From Ruminococcus sp. (GTDB taxonomy: Bacteria; Bacillota; Clostridia; Oscillospirales; Ruminococcaceae), in contig JAFUXL010000010.1 of NCBI GenBank assembly GCA_017470905.1, positions 1 through 64,000 of the forward strand: a stretch of DNA of 64,000 bases, read 5' to 3'. The translations under genes were made by a program, and so were the position numbers. The notes under the pieces are model-generated. The model worked only from the letters and a program-made list of their open reading frames with translations. It did no database searches and was not told the origin of the DNA. Positions 35,990-45,791 of this stretch are shown here, in pieces (positions within the stretch are counted from its first letter, which is position 1; every line of letters starts with the position of its first letter).

Positions 35990-38614
35990 TTGCTTTACAA
36001 CGATAATTCAAAGGTGATAAATTCCGAGATTGTTGACGAAATGGAAAATTCTATGCTCCAGTATGCGATGTCGGTAATCGTGGCGAGGGCACTGCCCGAT
36101 GTAAGGGACGGTCTTAAACCCGTACACAGGAGAATACTCTATACCCTCCACGAAAACGGACTTACCCCCGAAAAGGCGTACAGAAAATGCGCCGATACGG
36201 TCGGAGCGGTACTCGGACGCTATCATCCCCACGGCGATGCGGCGGTATATGATGCGCTTGTGCGTCTTGCGCAGGATTTTTCCATGCGCTATCCGCTCGT
36301 TGACGGTCACGGAAACTTCGGCTCGATAGACGGTGACGGCGCAGCCGCATACCGTTATACCGAGGCTAAAATGGCAAAGCTCACCCTTGATATGCTCACG
36401 GACATAAACAAGGAGACAGTGGATTTTGCACCCAACTACGATGACAGACTTAAAGAACCGATAGTTCTTCCCTCACGCTTTCCGAACCTGCTTGTAAACG
36501 GCTCTACGGGAATTGCAGTCGGCATGGCTACGAATATTCCGCCCCACAATATGGGCGAGGTAACGGACGCTCTCCGCCTTATGATTGACGACCCCGACTG
36601 TACGCTTGAACAGCTCATGGAATATATAAAGGGTCCCGACTTCCCGACAGGCGGAATAGTTATGGGAAAATCGGGCATACGTGCAGCCTACGGCACGGGC
36701 AGGGGAAAAATAACCCTCCGCAGCCGCACGCATTTCGAGGAGATACAGGGCAGAAACTGTATCATAGTGGACGAAATTCCCTACATGATTAAGAAAACCC
36801 TTATCCTGAAAAATATCAACCAGCTCTGCAAGGACAAGCGCATAGAGGGAATATACGACCTGCGTGACGAGTCTGACAAGGACGGAATGAGAATAGTCAT
36901 CGAACTGAAAAAGGATGCCGTTCCGCAGATAGTGCTTAACAAGCTTTTCGCCATGACGAAATTGCAGGACACCGTAGGAATAATAATGCTTGCCCTCGTC
37001 AACGGCGAGCCTAAAATTCTCACGCTCAAGGAAATGCTCCGCAATTACCTTGATTTTCAGGTTGAGGTAATACAGAGACGCACACGCTTTGAACTGAGAA
37101 AAGCCCTCGAAAGGGCGCATATATTGCAGGGCTTTGTGCTTGCGGCGGATTATATTGACGAAGTTATTCACATATTCCGTTCAAACAAGACAACCCCCGA
37201 TGCAAAGAGAGAGCTTATGGAGCGTTTCAGTGACATTGATTTGTCGGCACTTCTTGACAGGGCGCAGTATGACCTGAACGGACTGCACCTTGAAAAGCAG
37301 CTTGGACTTTCCGAGGAGCAGGCAGAGGCGATTGCACAGATGAAATTCGGGTCACTGACAGGTCTTGAAAGACAGAAGATAACGGACGAGCTTTACGGAC
37401 TGCTCACGAAAATCTCGGATTACGAGGATATACTCGCCGATGTGAACCGTGTATACCGGATAATCATGGACGACCTTGACGTGATAAGAAAGAAATTCAG
37501 CGACAGCAGAAGAACGGACATCGAGTCGATAAGCGGCGAGGTGGACATAGAGGATTTAATCCCGAAGGAGGACTGCGTTGTAACGTTCACAAACAACGGC
37601 TATATCAAGCGTATGCCGCTTTCGGAATACAAGACCCAGCACCGTGGCGGACGTGGCATAACGGGCATGAAACAGCGTGAAGAGGATTTCGTTGAGGAGA
37701 TGTTCGTCTGCGGTTCGCACGACAATATTCTCTTCATCTCTAACAAGGGCATAATGTACAAGCTCAAATGCTACGAAGTCCCTGACGGCTCAAAGGCATC
37801 GAGGGGATTTAATCTCATAAATCTGCTCCCCCTGACCGAGAACGAGAAAATAGCCGCCATGATAAAGACCACGGATTTCAGCGAAGAAAAATATATAACC
37901 ATGGTCACGAAAAACGGCAAGATAAAGCGTTCAAATCTCTCACTCTACAAAAACGTCCGCAAGAAGGGTCTTATCGCCATAGGACTTGACGAGGGCGACG
38001 AAATAGCCGGAGTGCGTATGACGGACGGCCATGCAAAAATATTCGTAGCCACAAGAAACGGCATGGCAATATGCATCGAGGAGGACAAGGGACGTTCAAT
38101 GTCACGCTCCGCACACGGCGTAAAGGTAATAAAGCTGCGTGAGGACGACTATGTTGTCGGAATAGCAAGGGTGCGTGAGGGAGCATCGCTCCTGACCGTC
38201 ACGGAAAACGGCTACGGCAAGAGAACCGCACTCGAAAATTACCGCATACAGAACAGGGGCGGCTACGGTCTTGCGAATTACAAAACCGATGAAATACGAG
38301 GTCATGTCTGCGGAATAAAAATAGTCGATGAAGATGACGATATAATCCTGATTTCAAGCGAGGGAGTAATCATCAGAATACTTGCAAGTGACATCAGAAT
38401 GGCAGGCAGAACCGCAAAGGGCGTGCGTGTTATGCGTGTGGGCGAGGGAGCTAAGGTTGTAGCCTTTACCCGTACAGAGCATGACGAGAACGCACAGACA
38501 GAAAAGGTCGAACAGCTCACGGACGAGCAGGCTAAAATTCAGGACGAACAGGCGGCACTCGAAGAACAGAATGAAATAATCATCGAAGCCGAACCCGATG
38601 ACGAAGAAGAATAA
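35990..38614 (+). CDS. gyrA: DNA gyrase subunit A
   Basis: DNA-cutting and rejoining subunit. The 874 residues hold the catalytic tyrosine Tyr123 in [11 protein letters not shown], the quinolone-determining region [13 protein letters not shown] (Ala84 where E. coli has Ser83), and six C-terminal beta-pinwheel repeats including the GyrA box QRGGRG-type [12 protein letters not shown] long acidic tail follows. The start is TTG at 35990, nine bases after GGAGG. Confidence 0.97.
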   Translation: MLYNDNSKVINSEIVDEMENSMLQYAMSVIVARALPDVRDGLKPVHRRILYTLHENGLTPEKAYRKCADTVGAVLGRYHPHGDAAVYDALVRLAQDFSMRYPLVDGHGNFGSIDGDGAAAYRYTEAKMAKLTLDMLTDINKETVDFAPNYDDRLKEPIVLPSRFPNLLVNGSTGIAVGMATNIPPHNMGEVTDALRLMIDDPDCTLEQLMEYIKGPDFPTGGIVMGKSGIRAAYGTGRGKITLRSRTHFEEIQGRNCIIVDEIPYMIKKTLILKNINQLCKDKRIEGIYDLRDESDKDGMRIVIELKKDAVPQIVLNKLFAMTKLQDTVGIIMLALVNGEPKILTLKEMLRNYLDFQVEVIQRRTRFELRKALERAHILQGFVLAADYIDEVIHIFRSNKTTPDAKRELMERFSDIDLSALLDRAQYDLNGLHLEKQLGLSEEQAEAIAQMKFGSLTGLERQKITDELYGLLTKISDYEDILADVNRVYRIIMDDLDVIRKKFSDSRRTDIESISGEVDIEDLIPKEDCVVTFTNNGYIKRMPLSEYKTQHRGGRGITGMKQREEDFVEEMFVCGSHDNILFISNKGIMYKLKCYEVPDGSKASRGFNLINLLPLTENEKIAAMIKTTDFSEEKYITMVTKNGKIKRSNLSLYKNVRKKGLIAIGLDEGDEIAGVRMTDGHAKIFVATRNGMAICIEEDKGRSMSRSAHGVKVIKLREDDYVVGIARVREGASLLTVTENGYGKRTALENYRIQNRGGYGLANYKTDEIRGHVCGIKIVDEDDDIILISSEGVIIRILASDIRMAGRTAKGVRVMRVGEGAKVVAFTRTEHDENAQTEKVEQLTDEQAKIQDEQAALEEQNEIIIEAEPDDEEE

Positions 38615-39050
38615 CAGGCAGGAGGAGAGCCGCCTTGAATACGGCGAAACTCCTCTTACTGCGGCGGTTATATTTTTTCTGAGCCTTTTCTGTCAGTGGG
38701 GAAACTGGTTCGTATACGAAAAACTGGACTATCACTGGGGATTTACCCTTGTAACGCCGGTAATTCTCTGCGCTGCATATCATTTCGTTCAGCTTGATGC
38801 AGGAAACGGGAATTTTTCGAGGAAATTCTTCTTCATATTCTCCGTGCTTGCCCCCCTTGCTTTCGGAATACTGCTGACAGTCCTGATGTTTCTTACCAAT
38901 CCGGACATAAGCAATTTCAATCCCGATGCAGACTACGAGGGGAGCGTACAGGAAATCATATCAACCTATGCAGGAAGATTTGTGATTACCTCGCTGTATC
39001 TGCTGATATTCGCAGCTATCGACAGGATATTCATTTGGAAAAGACATTGA
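38598..39050 (+). CDS. Small membrane protein of unknown function
   Basis: 150 residues with four predicted transmembrane segments (about 22-38, 48-66, 78-98, 125-143). I do not recognise the family. The ATG lies inside the gyrA end (17-base overlap), with only a weak Shine-Dalgarno, so it is probably translated by coupling to gyrA. Confidence 0.65.
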   Translation: MTKKNNRQEESRLEYGETPLTAAVIFFLSLFCQWGNWFVYEKLDYHWGFTLVTPVILCAAYHFVQLDAGNGNFSRKFFFIFSVLAPLAFGILLTVLMFLTNPDISNFNPDADYEGSVQEIISTYAGRFVITSLYLLIFAAIDRIFIWKRH

Positions 39051-39168
39051 TAAAATGATTATCACAATGATATACAGGAAAATATAATAAAAACACTGTT
39101 CCCCCTGCCTGCGGCGGGGGGAACAAAAAAATATAAAAATTTTTGTGCATTATTTTAAAATGCCAATT
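39048..39168 (-). repeat. MITE-like element, copy h
   Basis: Reverse orientation: ATAATAAAAACACTGTTCCC, a stem GTTCCCCCTGCC/GGCGGGGGGAAC, AAATATAAAAATTTTTGTGC and TTATTTTAAAATGCC. Lies between the gyrA block and the broken antitoxin. Confidence 0.6.
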
Positions 39169-39199
39169 TATTGCCGGCATACAAACGGGGGTTGATTTC

Positions 39200-39450
39200 A
39201 TGGTACAGGTAAATATGTTTGAGGCAAAAACAGAACTTTCAGAGCTTGTGAAAATGCTTGAAACACATGAGGAGGACGTTATCTATATCGCAAGAAACGG
39301 TGTGGAAGTCGCACAGATAACGTTTATCCCCGAAGCGATACTTCAAAGCGTATAGGCATAGCAAAGGATAAATGGAAAATTTCGGCGGGCTTTGACAGAG
39401 CTTTTGAAAGCCTTGACGATGAAACAGCGGATTTACGTTACTCTTGCTAA
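39200..39450 (+). pseudogene. Orphan Phd/YefM-type antitoxin, frameshifted
   Basis: The ATG at 39200 opens a 51-residue frame (MVQVNMFEAKTELSELVKML...NGVEVAQITFIP) typical of Phd/YefM antitoxin DNA-binding domains, stopping at 39355. The missing toxin-binding tail continues in another frame (RIGIAKDKWKISAGFDRAFE...) to a stop at 39448-39450, so a frameshift near 39330-39350 has split it. No PIN- or RelE-type toxin is adjacent. GGGGG precedes the ATG. The short product could still bind DNA. Confidence 0.72.
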
Positions 39451-39507
39451 AAACCACGAAAATTCTGTTTTCAACAGCGTTTTCATATGCCGTGGAGGAG
39501 ATGAAAA

Positions 39508-40305
39508 ATGAAAAAAACAGCCATTGTTTCCGCCCTTGCATTTTCCGCATATGCCGTGTATGAAAACAATTCTTTCCGCATACGCAGGGAGAAAATCGGC
39601 GGCGGAATAAAAATAATGCACATCTCCGACATACACAAGAGGAGGTTCGGGAAAAACCACTGCAAAATCTCACGCATTGCGGAGAGGGAGCGTCCCGACC
39701 TGATATTCCTCACGGGGGATACAGTTTCACGCACGCAGAAGGACTTCACCCCCGAAAAAATCCTGATTGAAAATCTCTGCAAAACAGCTCCCGTATATGC
39801 CGTACTCGGAAACCATGAGGGCGACCTCAGCGAATACAGTCTCGGAAGATTTACGGATATATTGGAAAATTCGGGCGCAGTCCTCCTGCGCAACGAAACA
39901 CGGAGCATAAATATAAACAGCAGAATAATCAATATCTGCGGTCTTGAGCTTCCGCAGACGGTCTATAAGAAAAACGGCAGCTATAAAAATCTTGATATTC
40001 CCGGTATTGAAGATATATATTCGCTCCTCGGCAGATGTCCGCAGGGCGAAACTCTGCTCCTTGCGCACAATCCTCTTTTCGGGGAATTATATTCCGTATG
40101 GGGCGCAGATTATACATTCTGCGGACACGTACACGGCGGAATAATAAATATCCTCGGCAGGGGAGTGCTTTCACCCGAAAGAAAGCTTTTTCCGAAGTAT
40201 TCAAAGGGAATATACGAGATAAACGGGAGAAAACTGCTTGTATCCGCAGGAATGGGAAAATTCAGGCTTTTCAACCCCTCCGAAATTGTAATCTATGAAA
40301 TATAG
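39508..40305 (+). CDS. Metallophosphoesterase (YkuE-like)
   Basis: A 265-residue calcineurin-like phosphoesterase with an N-terminal hydrophobic segment that may anchor it to the membrane. Metal-binding motifs are complete: ISDIHKRRFG, FLTGDTV, LGNHEG, LAHNPLF and CGHVHGG. Substrate unknown; relatives include UDP-diacylglucosamine pyrophosphatase-like and YkuE proteins. GGAGG before the ATG. Its end overlaps the convergent ytaF-like gene by 13 bases. Confidence 0.9.
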   Translation: MKKTAIVSALAFSAYAVYENNSFRIRREKIGGGIKIMHISDIHKRRFGKNHCKISRIAERERPDLIFLTGDTVSRTQKDFTPEKILIENLCKTAPVYAVLGNHEGDLSEYSLGRFTDILENSGAVLLRNETRSININSRIINICGLELPQTVYKKNGSYKNLDIPGIEDIYSLLGRCPQGETLLLAHNPLFGELYSVWGADYTFCGHVHGGIINILGRGVLSPERKLFPKYSKGIYEINGRKLLVSAGMGKFRLFNPSEIVIYEI

Positions 40306-40913
40306 CTCCATACGGCAAAAATTATAAGCATAACTCCTCCCAGCCATGAAAGGTCATGTTCAAGGGAGGAGATTTTTTTGCCTGCAAGCGTGCCGAGGGC
40401 GACAGCCGCACAGCCTGCAATGAAAGTAAACAGCGCAGATATGACGGGATTTATCCCCGAACTTCCGCAGCCCATGCCCGTAGCCGCCGAGTCGAGCGAG
40501 CCTGAAAGCGCAAGTGCGGCGGCTTCATGCGGCGATAAAATTTTAGAATGGTCGGTATCGGCAGCGGTGTCGTCGAGATAGAGCTTTATGACAAAATTAA
40601 GCCCTCCCATTTTCACCGAAACTTTCTTTTCGTCATTAAGGCGGCTCACAGCGTTTCTGACGAGACTTTTGACCATGGTCAGTATACCTATAGCCACCAT
40701 GATTACCGTGCCTGTAAGACGGCAAAAACCTACCGAAACGAAAGATCCTGCAAATGATGAAAAATAAATCGAAATCCCGAACACGGCGGCGCATATGAAA
40801 TTTATGACAAATGCCGACAAAAGAGGTATCTTTATTCCGCCGCTGCGGTATGCGGCGGCAAAGAGAAATGTATCAAAGCTTATAATAACAGCAGGTATTA
40901 TTTCATTTGCCAA
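40293..40913 (-). CDS. ytaF: Sporulation membrane protein YtaF-like (MntP fold)
   Basis: A 206-residue polytopic protein with six hydrophobic segments, the pattern FDTFLFAAAYRSGGIKIP and the second-half repeat ALSGSLDSAATGMGCG, as in YtaF and the manganese exporter MntP. YtaF is a sporulation-associated protein of unclear activity. Presence suggests a spore-forming ancestry but does not prove it. Confidence 0.8.
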   Translation of the reverse strand: MANEIIPAVIISFDTFLFAAAYRSGGIKIPLLSAFVINFICAAVFGISIYFSSFAGSFVSVGFCRLTGTVIMVAIGILTMVKSLVRNAVSRLNDEKKVSVKMGGLNFVIKLYLDDTAADTDHSKILSPHEAAALALSGSLDSAATGMGCGSSGINPVISALFTFIAGCAAVALGTLAGKKISSLEHDLSWLGGVMLIIFAVWSYIS

Positions 40914-41014
40914 AATATCACCTCCGCTGTATGATATGAAAAAGCGGCATTTTTCGTTAATAAACCACGCATGAGGGGAGATGACGGATTTGCTTTCGCT
41001 TTCTGAAAAAATTG

Positions 41015-41043
41015 TTGACTTTTTCTGCGGCAGGTGATATAAT
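41015..41043 (+). promoter_or_regulatory. Promoter of the epimerase-like gene
   Basis: TTGACT (41015-41020), 17-bp spacer, TATAAT (41038-41043), 33 bases before the TTG start. Confidence 0.82.
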
Positions 41044-41076
41044 TATCTCAGAATATCCCGTAAAGGAGGAGAGCCT

Positions 41077-41856
41077 TTGACCGCAGGAGTATCAACAGCC
41101 TGTCTTTATCCCATGCCCGTTGAGGAAAGTCTCTATCAGCTTGCCGTGAACGGTGTTTCGTGCGTTGAAGTATTCATAAACACACATTCCGAGCTTAAAA
41201 AGGAATTTGCCTGCAATATTGCGGATATTCTCGGACGATTTGACATGAAATGCGTCTCCGTACACCCTTTTACCTGCGAAATAGAGCCGCTTATGTTCTT
41301 TTCCGAATACGAGAGAAGAATTGACGATATGCTTGAATATTACAGACTTTATTTCAGCTTTATGAACATTGTCGGTGCAGATATATTCGTCTTTCACGGC
41401 GCAAAGGGCAATATCACGAAAGAGCTTTACTGTGAGAGATATTCAAGGCTTTACAGTCTCGGACGTGAATACGGCATACAGGTAGCCGTCGAGAACGTTT
41501 CACGCTGCAGGAGCAGCTCCTCCTCGTTCATAAGGGATATTTCAAGAATGCTGGGAGATGAATTTGCTTTTGTCCTTGATACAAAGCAGGCTCTGCGTTC
41601 GGGTGAAAGTCCGTTTTCGTTCGTAGATGCGGCAGGGAAAAGCCTTAAACATATCCACATAAGCGACTCGGGCGAAATGGGCGACTGTCTGCCGATAGGA
41701 AAGGGGAGCTTTCGTTTCGGGCAGTTTTTCGACAAGGTAAGTGCTGCAAATTCAGATGCGAATGTAATTCTTGAACTTTACAGAAACGGCTTCAGGGGCA
41801 TAAGCGACCTGATTTCGGGATATAATATACTTGCCAACATGACAAAACGGAAATAA
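41077..41856 (+). CDS. Sugar phosphate isomerase/epimerase-like TIM barrel
   Basis: 259 residues of the xylose-isomerase-like TIM-barrel family (AP endonuclease family 2). Metal-ligand candidates are FVFHGA-type IFVFHGAKGN, VAVENVSR, FVLDTKQA and IHISDSG. The start is TTG at 41077, after AAAGGAGG. The true substrate is unknown. Directly followed by nrdR with a 40-base gap containing the TGCATTAAGAATTATGAATT repeat. Confidence 0.78.
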   Translation: MTAGVSTACLYPMPVEESLYQLAVNGVSCVEVFINTHSELKKEFACNIADILGRFDMKCVSVHPFTCEIEPLMFFSEYERRIDDMLEYYRLYFSFMNIVGADIFVFHGAKGNITKELYCERYSRLYSLGREYGIQVAVENVSRCRSSSSSFIRDISRMLGDEFAFVLDTKQALRSGESPFSFVDAAGKSLKHIHISDSGEMGDCLPIGKGSFRFGQFFDKVSAANSDANVILELYRNGFRGISDLISGYNILANMTKRK

Positions 41857-41896
41857 TGCATTAAGAATTATGAATTAACCAAGGGGGGGTTGTGAT

Positions 41897-42370
41897 ATGA
41901 AGTGTCCGTTCTGCGGTTTTGAGGACTCAAAGGTAGTTGACTCACGTCCGAAGGACAACAAGGTAAGACGCAGGAGAGAATGTATAAAATGCGGCGCAAG
42001 GTTCACGACTTTTGAAACTGTCGAAAAACCTCTGCTCATGGTCGAGAAAAAAGGCGGCACATATGAGCCTTTCAACCGAAACAAGCTTATACAGGGCATT
42101 TTTTCCGCAATAAAGAAAAGACCCGTCACCATTGATGAGGTTTCGGGCATAGCGGATTATGTGGAAAATTATTTCGCAAACCGTCTTGTGACTGTCGCAA
42201 AATCAAAGGAGATAGGCGAACTGGTACTCAACAGGCTCAGAGACACAGACCCCATAGCATACATAAGATTTGCATCGGTATACGAGGATTTCACAGATAT
42301 AGAAAGCTTTGTTTCGATAATAAGCGAGCTTGAACGCAAAACGGCGGCAGGAGGAAATGAAGATGAATAA
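41897..42370 (+). CDS. nrdR: Ribonucleotide reductase regulator NrdR
   Basis: Repressor of ribonucleotide reductase genes that senses ATP/dATP. The 157 residues have the zinc ribbon CPFCG...CIKCGARF and an ATP-cone (VEKKGGTYEPFNRNKLIQGI). A GGGGGGG tract precedes the ATG. Cotranscribed with the downstream membrane gene, whose start overlaps its stop. Confidence 0.96.
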   Translation: MKCPFCGFEDSKVVDSRPKDNKVRRRRECIKCGARFTTFETVEKPLLMVEKKGGTYEPFNRNKLIQGIFSAIKKRPVTIDEVSGIADYVENYFANRLVTVAKSKEIGELVLNRLRDTDPIAYIRFASVYEDFTDIESFVSIISELERKTAAGGNEDE

Positions 42371-42752
42371 AATAGCAGAGACATTCGATAACTTTCTTGC
42401 ACCCTTTGACGATGAAGAAATAAAACTCGGCTTCGGGGAGGATTTTCAAAAAAATAAAATAATCGCCATGATTGCGTATATCTGCCCGATTTTGTTTTTC
42501 CTGCCGATAATCTCCAACAAGTATTCGCCGTTCTGCAAATTCCATGCCAACCAGTCGCTTTTATGGCTGATAGTCTGCATAGTGCTGAACGTCATAGGCG
42601 GAATACTGGGCATAATACCGCTTATCGGGAAAATAGTGCAGTTTATTGTGAGCCTTGCGGTATGTGCGGCGGCGATACTCCTTGCATACGGCGCATATAC
42701 GGGCAAAGCCGTAAAGCTTCCCGTTGTGGGCGATATGCTTAAGGTATTCTAA
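42363..42752 (+). CDS. DUF4870-like small membrane protein
   Basis: 129 residues, three transmembrane segments, and the pattern FCKFHANQSLLWLIV typical of the DUF4870/Tic20-like family; function unknown. Several ATGs are close together; GGAGG lies eight bases before the one at 42363. Confidence 0.7.
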   Translation: MNKIAETFDNFLAPFDDEEIKLGFGEDFQKNKIIAMIAYICPILFFLPIISNKYSPFCKFHANQSLLWLIVCIVLNVIGGILGIIPLIGKIVQFIVSLAVCAAAILLAYGAYTGKAVKLPVVGDMLKVF

Positions 42753-43177
42753 CTAACGGGCATTATTATGCTTTCGCCGTCCTCGCTGTATACGAGTGAG
42801 GCGGCGGCATTTCCGTCACAGACGATAAGCTCCGCATACATTCTCATGCTGTCGGGACTGAAATTTCTGACATCGTATGTATAGATTACCGCATTTTTCC
42901 CTGCATTTTCACGCAGGGGAAGTCTCTGTCTGTCCTGAATGCGTACATATTCGGCATATTCCTCCGAGAATACGGCAGGTATCAGAATATCCGCACGGGC
43001 GATTTCCCTGACCTCCCAGCCGTGCGATGCGAAATAGGCTGTCCTTTGATATTCCTCCGCTGCCGGGATAATCAGGGGTTCTTTCGCTGTTTCTTCGTGC
43101 CTGAAATGCAGTATTATCGCAAAAGAGGCGCATACAACGGCTGTAAGGGCGACTGCGGCTGTGATTTTTCTGTTCAT
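42749..43177 (-). CDS. DUF4830-domain protein
   Basis: 142 residues: one N-terminal membrane or signal segment (AVALTAVVCASFAIILHF) and a DUF4830-like domain (YFASHGWEV...IPAVFSEEYAEY...YTYDVRNF). Function unknown, probably on the outer face of the membrane. Convergent with the DUF4870-like gene, overlapping by four bases. Confidence 0.7.
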   Translation of the reverse strand: MNRKITAAVALTAVVCASFAIILHFRHEETAKEPLIIPAAEEYQRTAYFASHGWEVREIARADILIPAVFSEEYAEYVRIQDRQRLPLRENAGKNAVIYTYDVRNFSPDSMRMYAELIVCDGNAAASLVYSEDGESIIMPVS

Positions 43178-43344
43178 GAAAGCACTTCCGTTTCTGAATT
43201 ATTCTATCTTGTAAATTATAATTTGCAGGAATTTAAATTATTCGCAATTCATAATTGTTTTATTATACATTTTCCAATAAAGCGCAATATGCTGTCGCAT
43301 ATCATAACAATTATGAATTATGCATTATGAATTATGCATTACAG

Positions 43345-43476
43345 GGCGGCTCCCCCCATTCAGGATAAACAGGGGGGTTTGGGGGGAAAAGCCGCCCCTT
43401 GACATGAGAATGAACGGAACGGAGCGCAGTGAATGAAATGTCAAGGTTCAAAGGGCGGCTCCCCCTATTCAGGACA
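43345..43476 (+). repeat. Nested covarying hairpin repeat, copy 4 (GC-arm type)
   Basis: Outer arms GCCGCCCCTT (43391) and AAAGGGCGGC (43450), middle stem GACAT (43401-43405)/ATGTC (43438-43442), core GAATGAACGGAACGGAGCGC. A partial GGGCGGCTCCCCCC arm precedes it at 43345. The Shine-Dalgarno of the next gene follows. AT-rich repeats fill 43230-43342. Confidence 0.7.
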
Positions 43477-43490
43477 GGAGGTTTATGCTT

Positions 43491-44264
43491 ATGATAAGGC
43501 TTGACAGGTTTATTTCCGAAAGAACCGAATATACAAGAAGTGCCATAAAGGAAATGGCTAAAAAAGGAAAAATTTCCGTTGACGGCATTGCCGAAAAATC
43601 TCCCGACAGAAAAATCGACCCCGAAAATGTGGCGGTTAAGGTTGACGGCAGGCTCATATCTTCGCAGAGATACAGATATATCCTCCTCAACAAGCCGGCA
43701 GGATATGTATGCTCGACCGACGACAGGGACGGCGAAACAGTCATGAAGCTTATCCCGGACGAATGGCGCACGAAAAATATGTTCCCGGCAGGACGGCTCG
43801 ACAAGGACACCCTCGGCGCACTCCTCATAACCGATGACGGAACACTTGCACACAGGATACTCTCCCCGGCAAGTCATGTGCCGAAAATATATATTGTGAA
43901 ACTTGACAGACCTTTCCAAAGTAAATATATTGACATATTCAAAAACGGACTCGAATTTCCCTCCGGAGAGGTGTGTATGCCTGCAAGGCTACAGCCTGTC
44001 GAAAACTGCGAAAAACTGGCATTTGTGGAGCTTTGCGAGGGAAAATATCATCAGGTTAAGAGAATGTTTGAAACTGTTGAAAACTCTGTTGAAAAGTTGG
44101 CAAGGGTTTGTGTCGGAGGACTGATTTTGCCCGAAAAACTGGCAATCGGGCAGTGTATGGAATTATTGCACAAAGATGTTGAAAACTTATTTTTGCCTCC
44201 CGATTTTGACCTCGTTTGCCGTAATTTTTCAGGCTTTTTTTCGGCAATTCCAATAAACAAGTAA
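43491..44264 (+). CDS. Pseudouridine synthase, RsuA/RluB family
   Basis: Converts a specific uridine of rRNA to pseudouridine. The 257 residues have an N-terminal S4 domain (MIRLDRFISERTEYTRSAIK), the catalytic motif GRLDKDTLGALLIT and a KYHQVKRMF C-terminal motif. GGAGG lies nine bases before ATG 43491 and only three before the ATG at 43485, so I chose the former. Whether it acts on 16S or 23S rRNA is not decided. Three TGTTGAAAA boxes lie in the 3' half of the gene. Confidence 0.9.
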   Translation: MIRLDRFISERTEYTRSAIKEMAKKGKISVDGIAEKSPDRKIDPENVAVKVDGRLISSQRYRYILLNKPAGYVCSTDDRDGETVMKLIPDEWRTKNMFPAGRLDKDTLGALLITDDGTLAHRILSPASHVPKIYIVKLDRPFQSKYIDIFKNGLEFPSGEVCMPARLQPVENCEKLAFVELCEGKYHQVKRMFETVENSVEKLARVCVGGLILPEKLAIGQCMELLHKDVENLFLPPDFDLVCRNFSGFFSAIPINK

Positions 44265-44288
44265 TTAAAAGTTTGGCAATTTAGAGTA

Positions 44289-44317
44289 TTGAAAAATTTT
44301 TCAAAGTTTGGTATTAT
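44289..44317 (+). promoter_or_regulatory. Promoter of the sugar-ABC ATPase gene
   Basis: TTGAAA (44289-44294), 17-bp spacer, TATTAT (44312-44317), about 60 bases before the ATG. Confidence 0.68.
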
Positions 44318-44378
44318 ATTATTATAGCTGATAGTGTGTTTTCATCAGCAAGAAATTTGAACTGGAGGACTGGATTAA

Positions 44379-45518
44379 ATGGCAGGCTTAACACTTAAAA
44401 ACATTTACAAAAAATATCCGGGCGGCTTTACTGCCGTTACAGATGTTAATTTAGAGATAAGAGACAAGGAGTTCATCGTACTGGTAGGACCTTCGGGCTG
44501 CGGCAAATCAACTACTCTCCGTATGATTGCCGGTCTTGAGGAAATCTCGGAGGGCGAGCTTTACATCGGCGACCGCCTTGTAAACGACATCGCTCCCAAG
44601 GACAGAGATATTGCAATGGTTTTCCAGAACTACGCTCTCTATCCACATATGACAGTTTTTGACAACATGGCTTTCGGACTCAAGCTCCGTAAGGTTCCCA
44701 AGGACGAAATCGAAAGAAAAGTTACCGAGGCAGCTAAAATCCTCGACCTCTCACACCTCCTCGACAGAAAGCCCAAGGCTATGTCGGGCGGTCAGAGACA
44801 GCGTGTTGCCCTCGGACGCTGCATAGTCCGTTCGCCCAAGGTATTCCTCCTTGACGAGCCTCTTTCAAACCTCGATGCCAAGCTCCGTGCGCAGATGAGA
44901 ACCGAAATTTCAAAAATCCACAAGAAACTCGGTACAACCTTCATTTACGTAACCCATGACCAGACAGAGGCTATGACGATGGGCGACCGTATCGTTTGTA
45001 TGAAGGACGGTTTCATCCAGCAGGTTGACACTCCCCAGAACCTCTACGAAAGACCCGTAAACAAGTTCGTTGCAGGCTTCCTCGGCTCTCCCCAGATGAA
45101 CTTCATCGATGCCGTTCTTAGAGAAGAATACGGTCAGTATATCGTTGAATTCGGTTCGGAGGACTCAAGGTCACAGAGAGGCGTGAAGTACCAGATAATC
45201 GTTCCCGAATCCAAGTCCACCCCCGAACTCGGAAATTATGTAAACAAGGAAATTATCCTCGGCGTTCGTCCCGAAGATATTCATGATGAGCCTGTACATC
45301 TTGCAAACGCAACAACCGGTGTCGTTGATGCTTACGTTGAGCTTACCGAAATGATGGGTGCAGAAACATACCTCTACCTCATCTGCGAAGGAAATTCAAT
45401 GACGGCAAGAGTTAATCCAAGGTCTACCGCAAGACCCGGAGATGATATAAAGGTTGCTATCGACCCCAACAAGATACACATTTTCGACAAGGAAACAGAA
45501 AAGACTATTGTAAACTGA
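44379..45518 (+). CDS. msmK: Sugar ABC transporter ATPase, MsmK/UgpC/MalK type
   Basis: A 379-residue ABC ATPase of the CUT1 group with Walker [11 protein letters not shown]-loop [11 protein letters not shown], signature [13 protein letters not shown], Walker [13 protein letters not shown] and a C-terminal TOBE domain (PQMNFIDA onward). No permease or binding protein is adjacent, so it probably serves several sugar importers, as MsmK does in streptococci. Codons are strongly biased to frequent ones compared with neighbours, implying high expression. Own promoter and terminator. Confidence 0.93.
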   Translation: MAGLTLKNIYKKYPGGFTAVTDVNLEIRDKEFIVLVGPSGCGKSTTLRMIAGLEEISEGELYIGDRLVNDIAPKDRDIAMVFQNYALYPHMTVFDNMAFGLKLRKVPKDEIERKVTEAAKILDLSHLLDRKPKAMSGGQRQRVALGRCIVRSPKVFLLDEPLSNLDAKLRAQMRTEISKIHKKLGTTFIYVTHDQTEAMTMGDRIVCMKDGFIQQVDTPQNLYERPVNKFVAGFLGSPQMNFIDAVLREEYGQYIVEFGSEDSRSQRGVKYQIIVPESKSTPELGNYVNKEIILGVRPEDIHDEPVHLANATTGVVDAYVELTEMMGAETYLYLICEGNSMTARVNPRSTARPGDDIKVAIDPNKIHIFDKETEKTIVN

Positions 45519-45593
45519 TAAACCAAGAAATATTCACTTTTCATATTTATCCTTTCTTTCTATCGCTGTGTGCGAGAGTATACAGCGGACGAG

Positions 45594-45625
45594 AAGCCGC
45601 AGTTATGTTGCGGCTTTTTGTTTTT
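45594..45625 (+). terminator. Terminator of msmK
   Basis: AAGCCGCA (45594-45601) pairs with TGCGGCTT (45609-45616), followed by TTTTTGTTTTT. Confidence 0.88.
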
Positions 45626-45688
45626 AATCCATAATCATAATTTAATGCATAATTAACAATTATAATGCATAATTCATAATTATCAAGA

Positions 45689-45786
45689 GGAAATTTTCGC
45701 CCTTGCATTGGGAATGAACGAAGCTTTGCGGAGTGAACGAAATGGCAAGCCTAAAAGGCGAAAATTGACGATTTTGAATAGGGGTT
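45689..45786 (+). repeat. Nested covarying hairpin repeat, copy 5
   Basis: Outer arms AAATTTTCGCCCTT and AAAAGGCGAAAATT, inner CTTGC-ATT/AATGGCAAG with one bulge, core GAATGAACGAAGC...GAGTGAACGAA, tail TTGACGATTTTGAATAGGGG, which serves as the Shine-Dalgarno of the peptidase gene. Preceded by TAATGCATAATTCATAATT repeats (45627-45682). Confidence 0.7.
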
Positions 45787-45791
45787 TTTTA

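Noticed and set aside
45708-45791. N-terminal extension of the PepV-like peptidase
   Set aside because: The 28 extra codons are a translation of the hairpin repeat; the Shine-Dalgarno and family N-terminus support the start at 45792.
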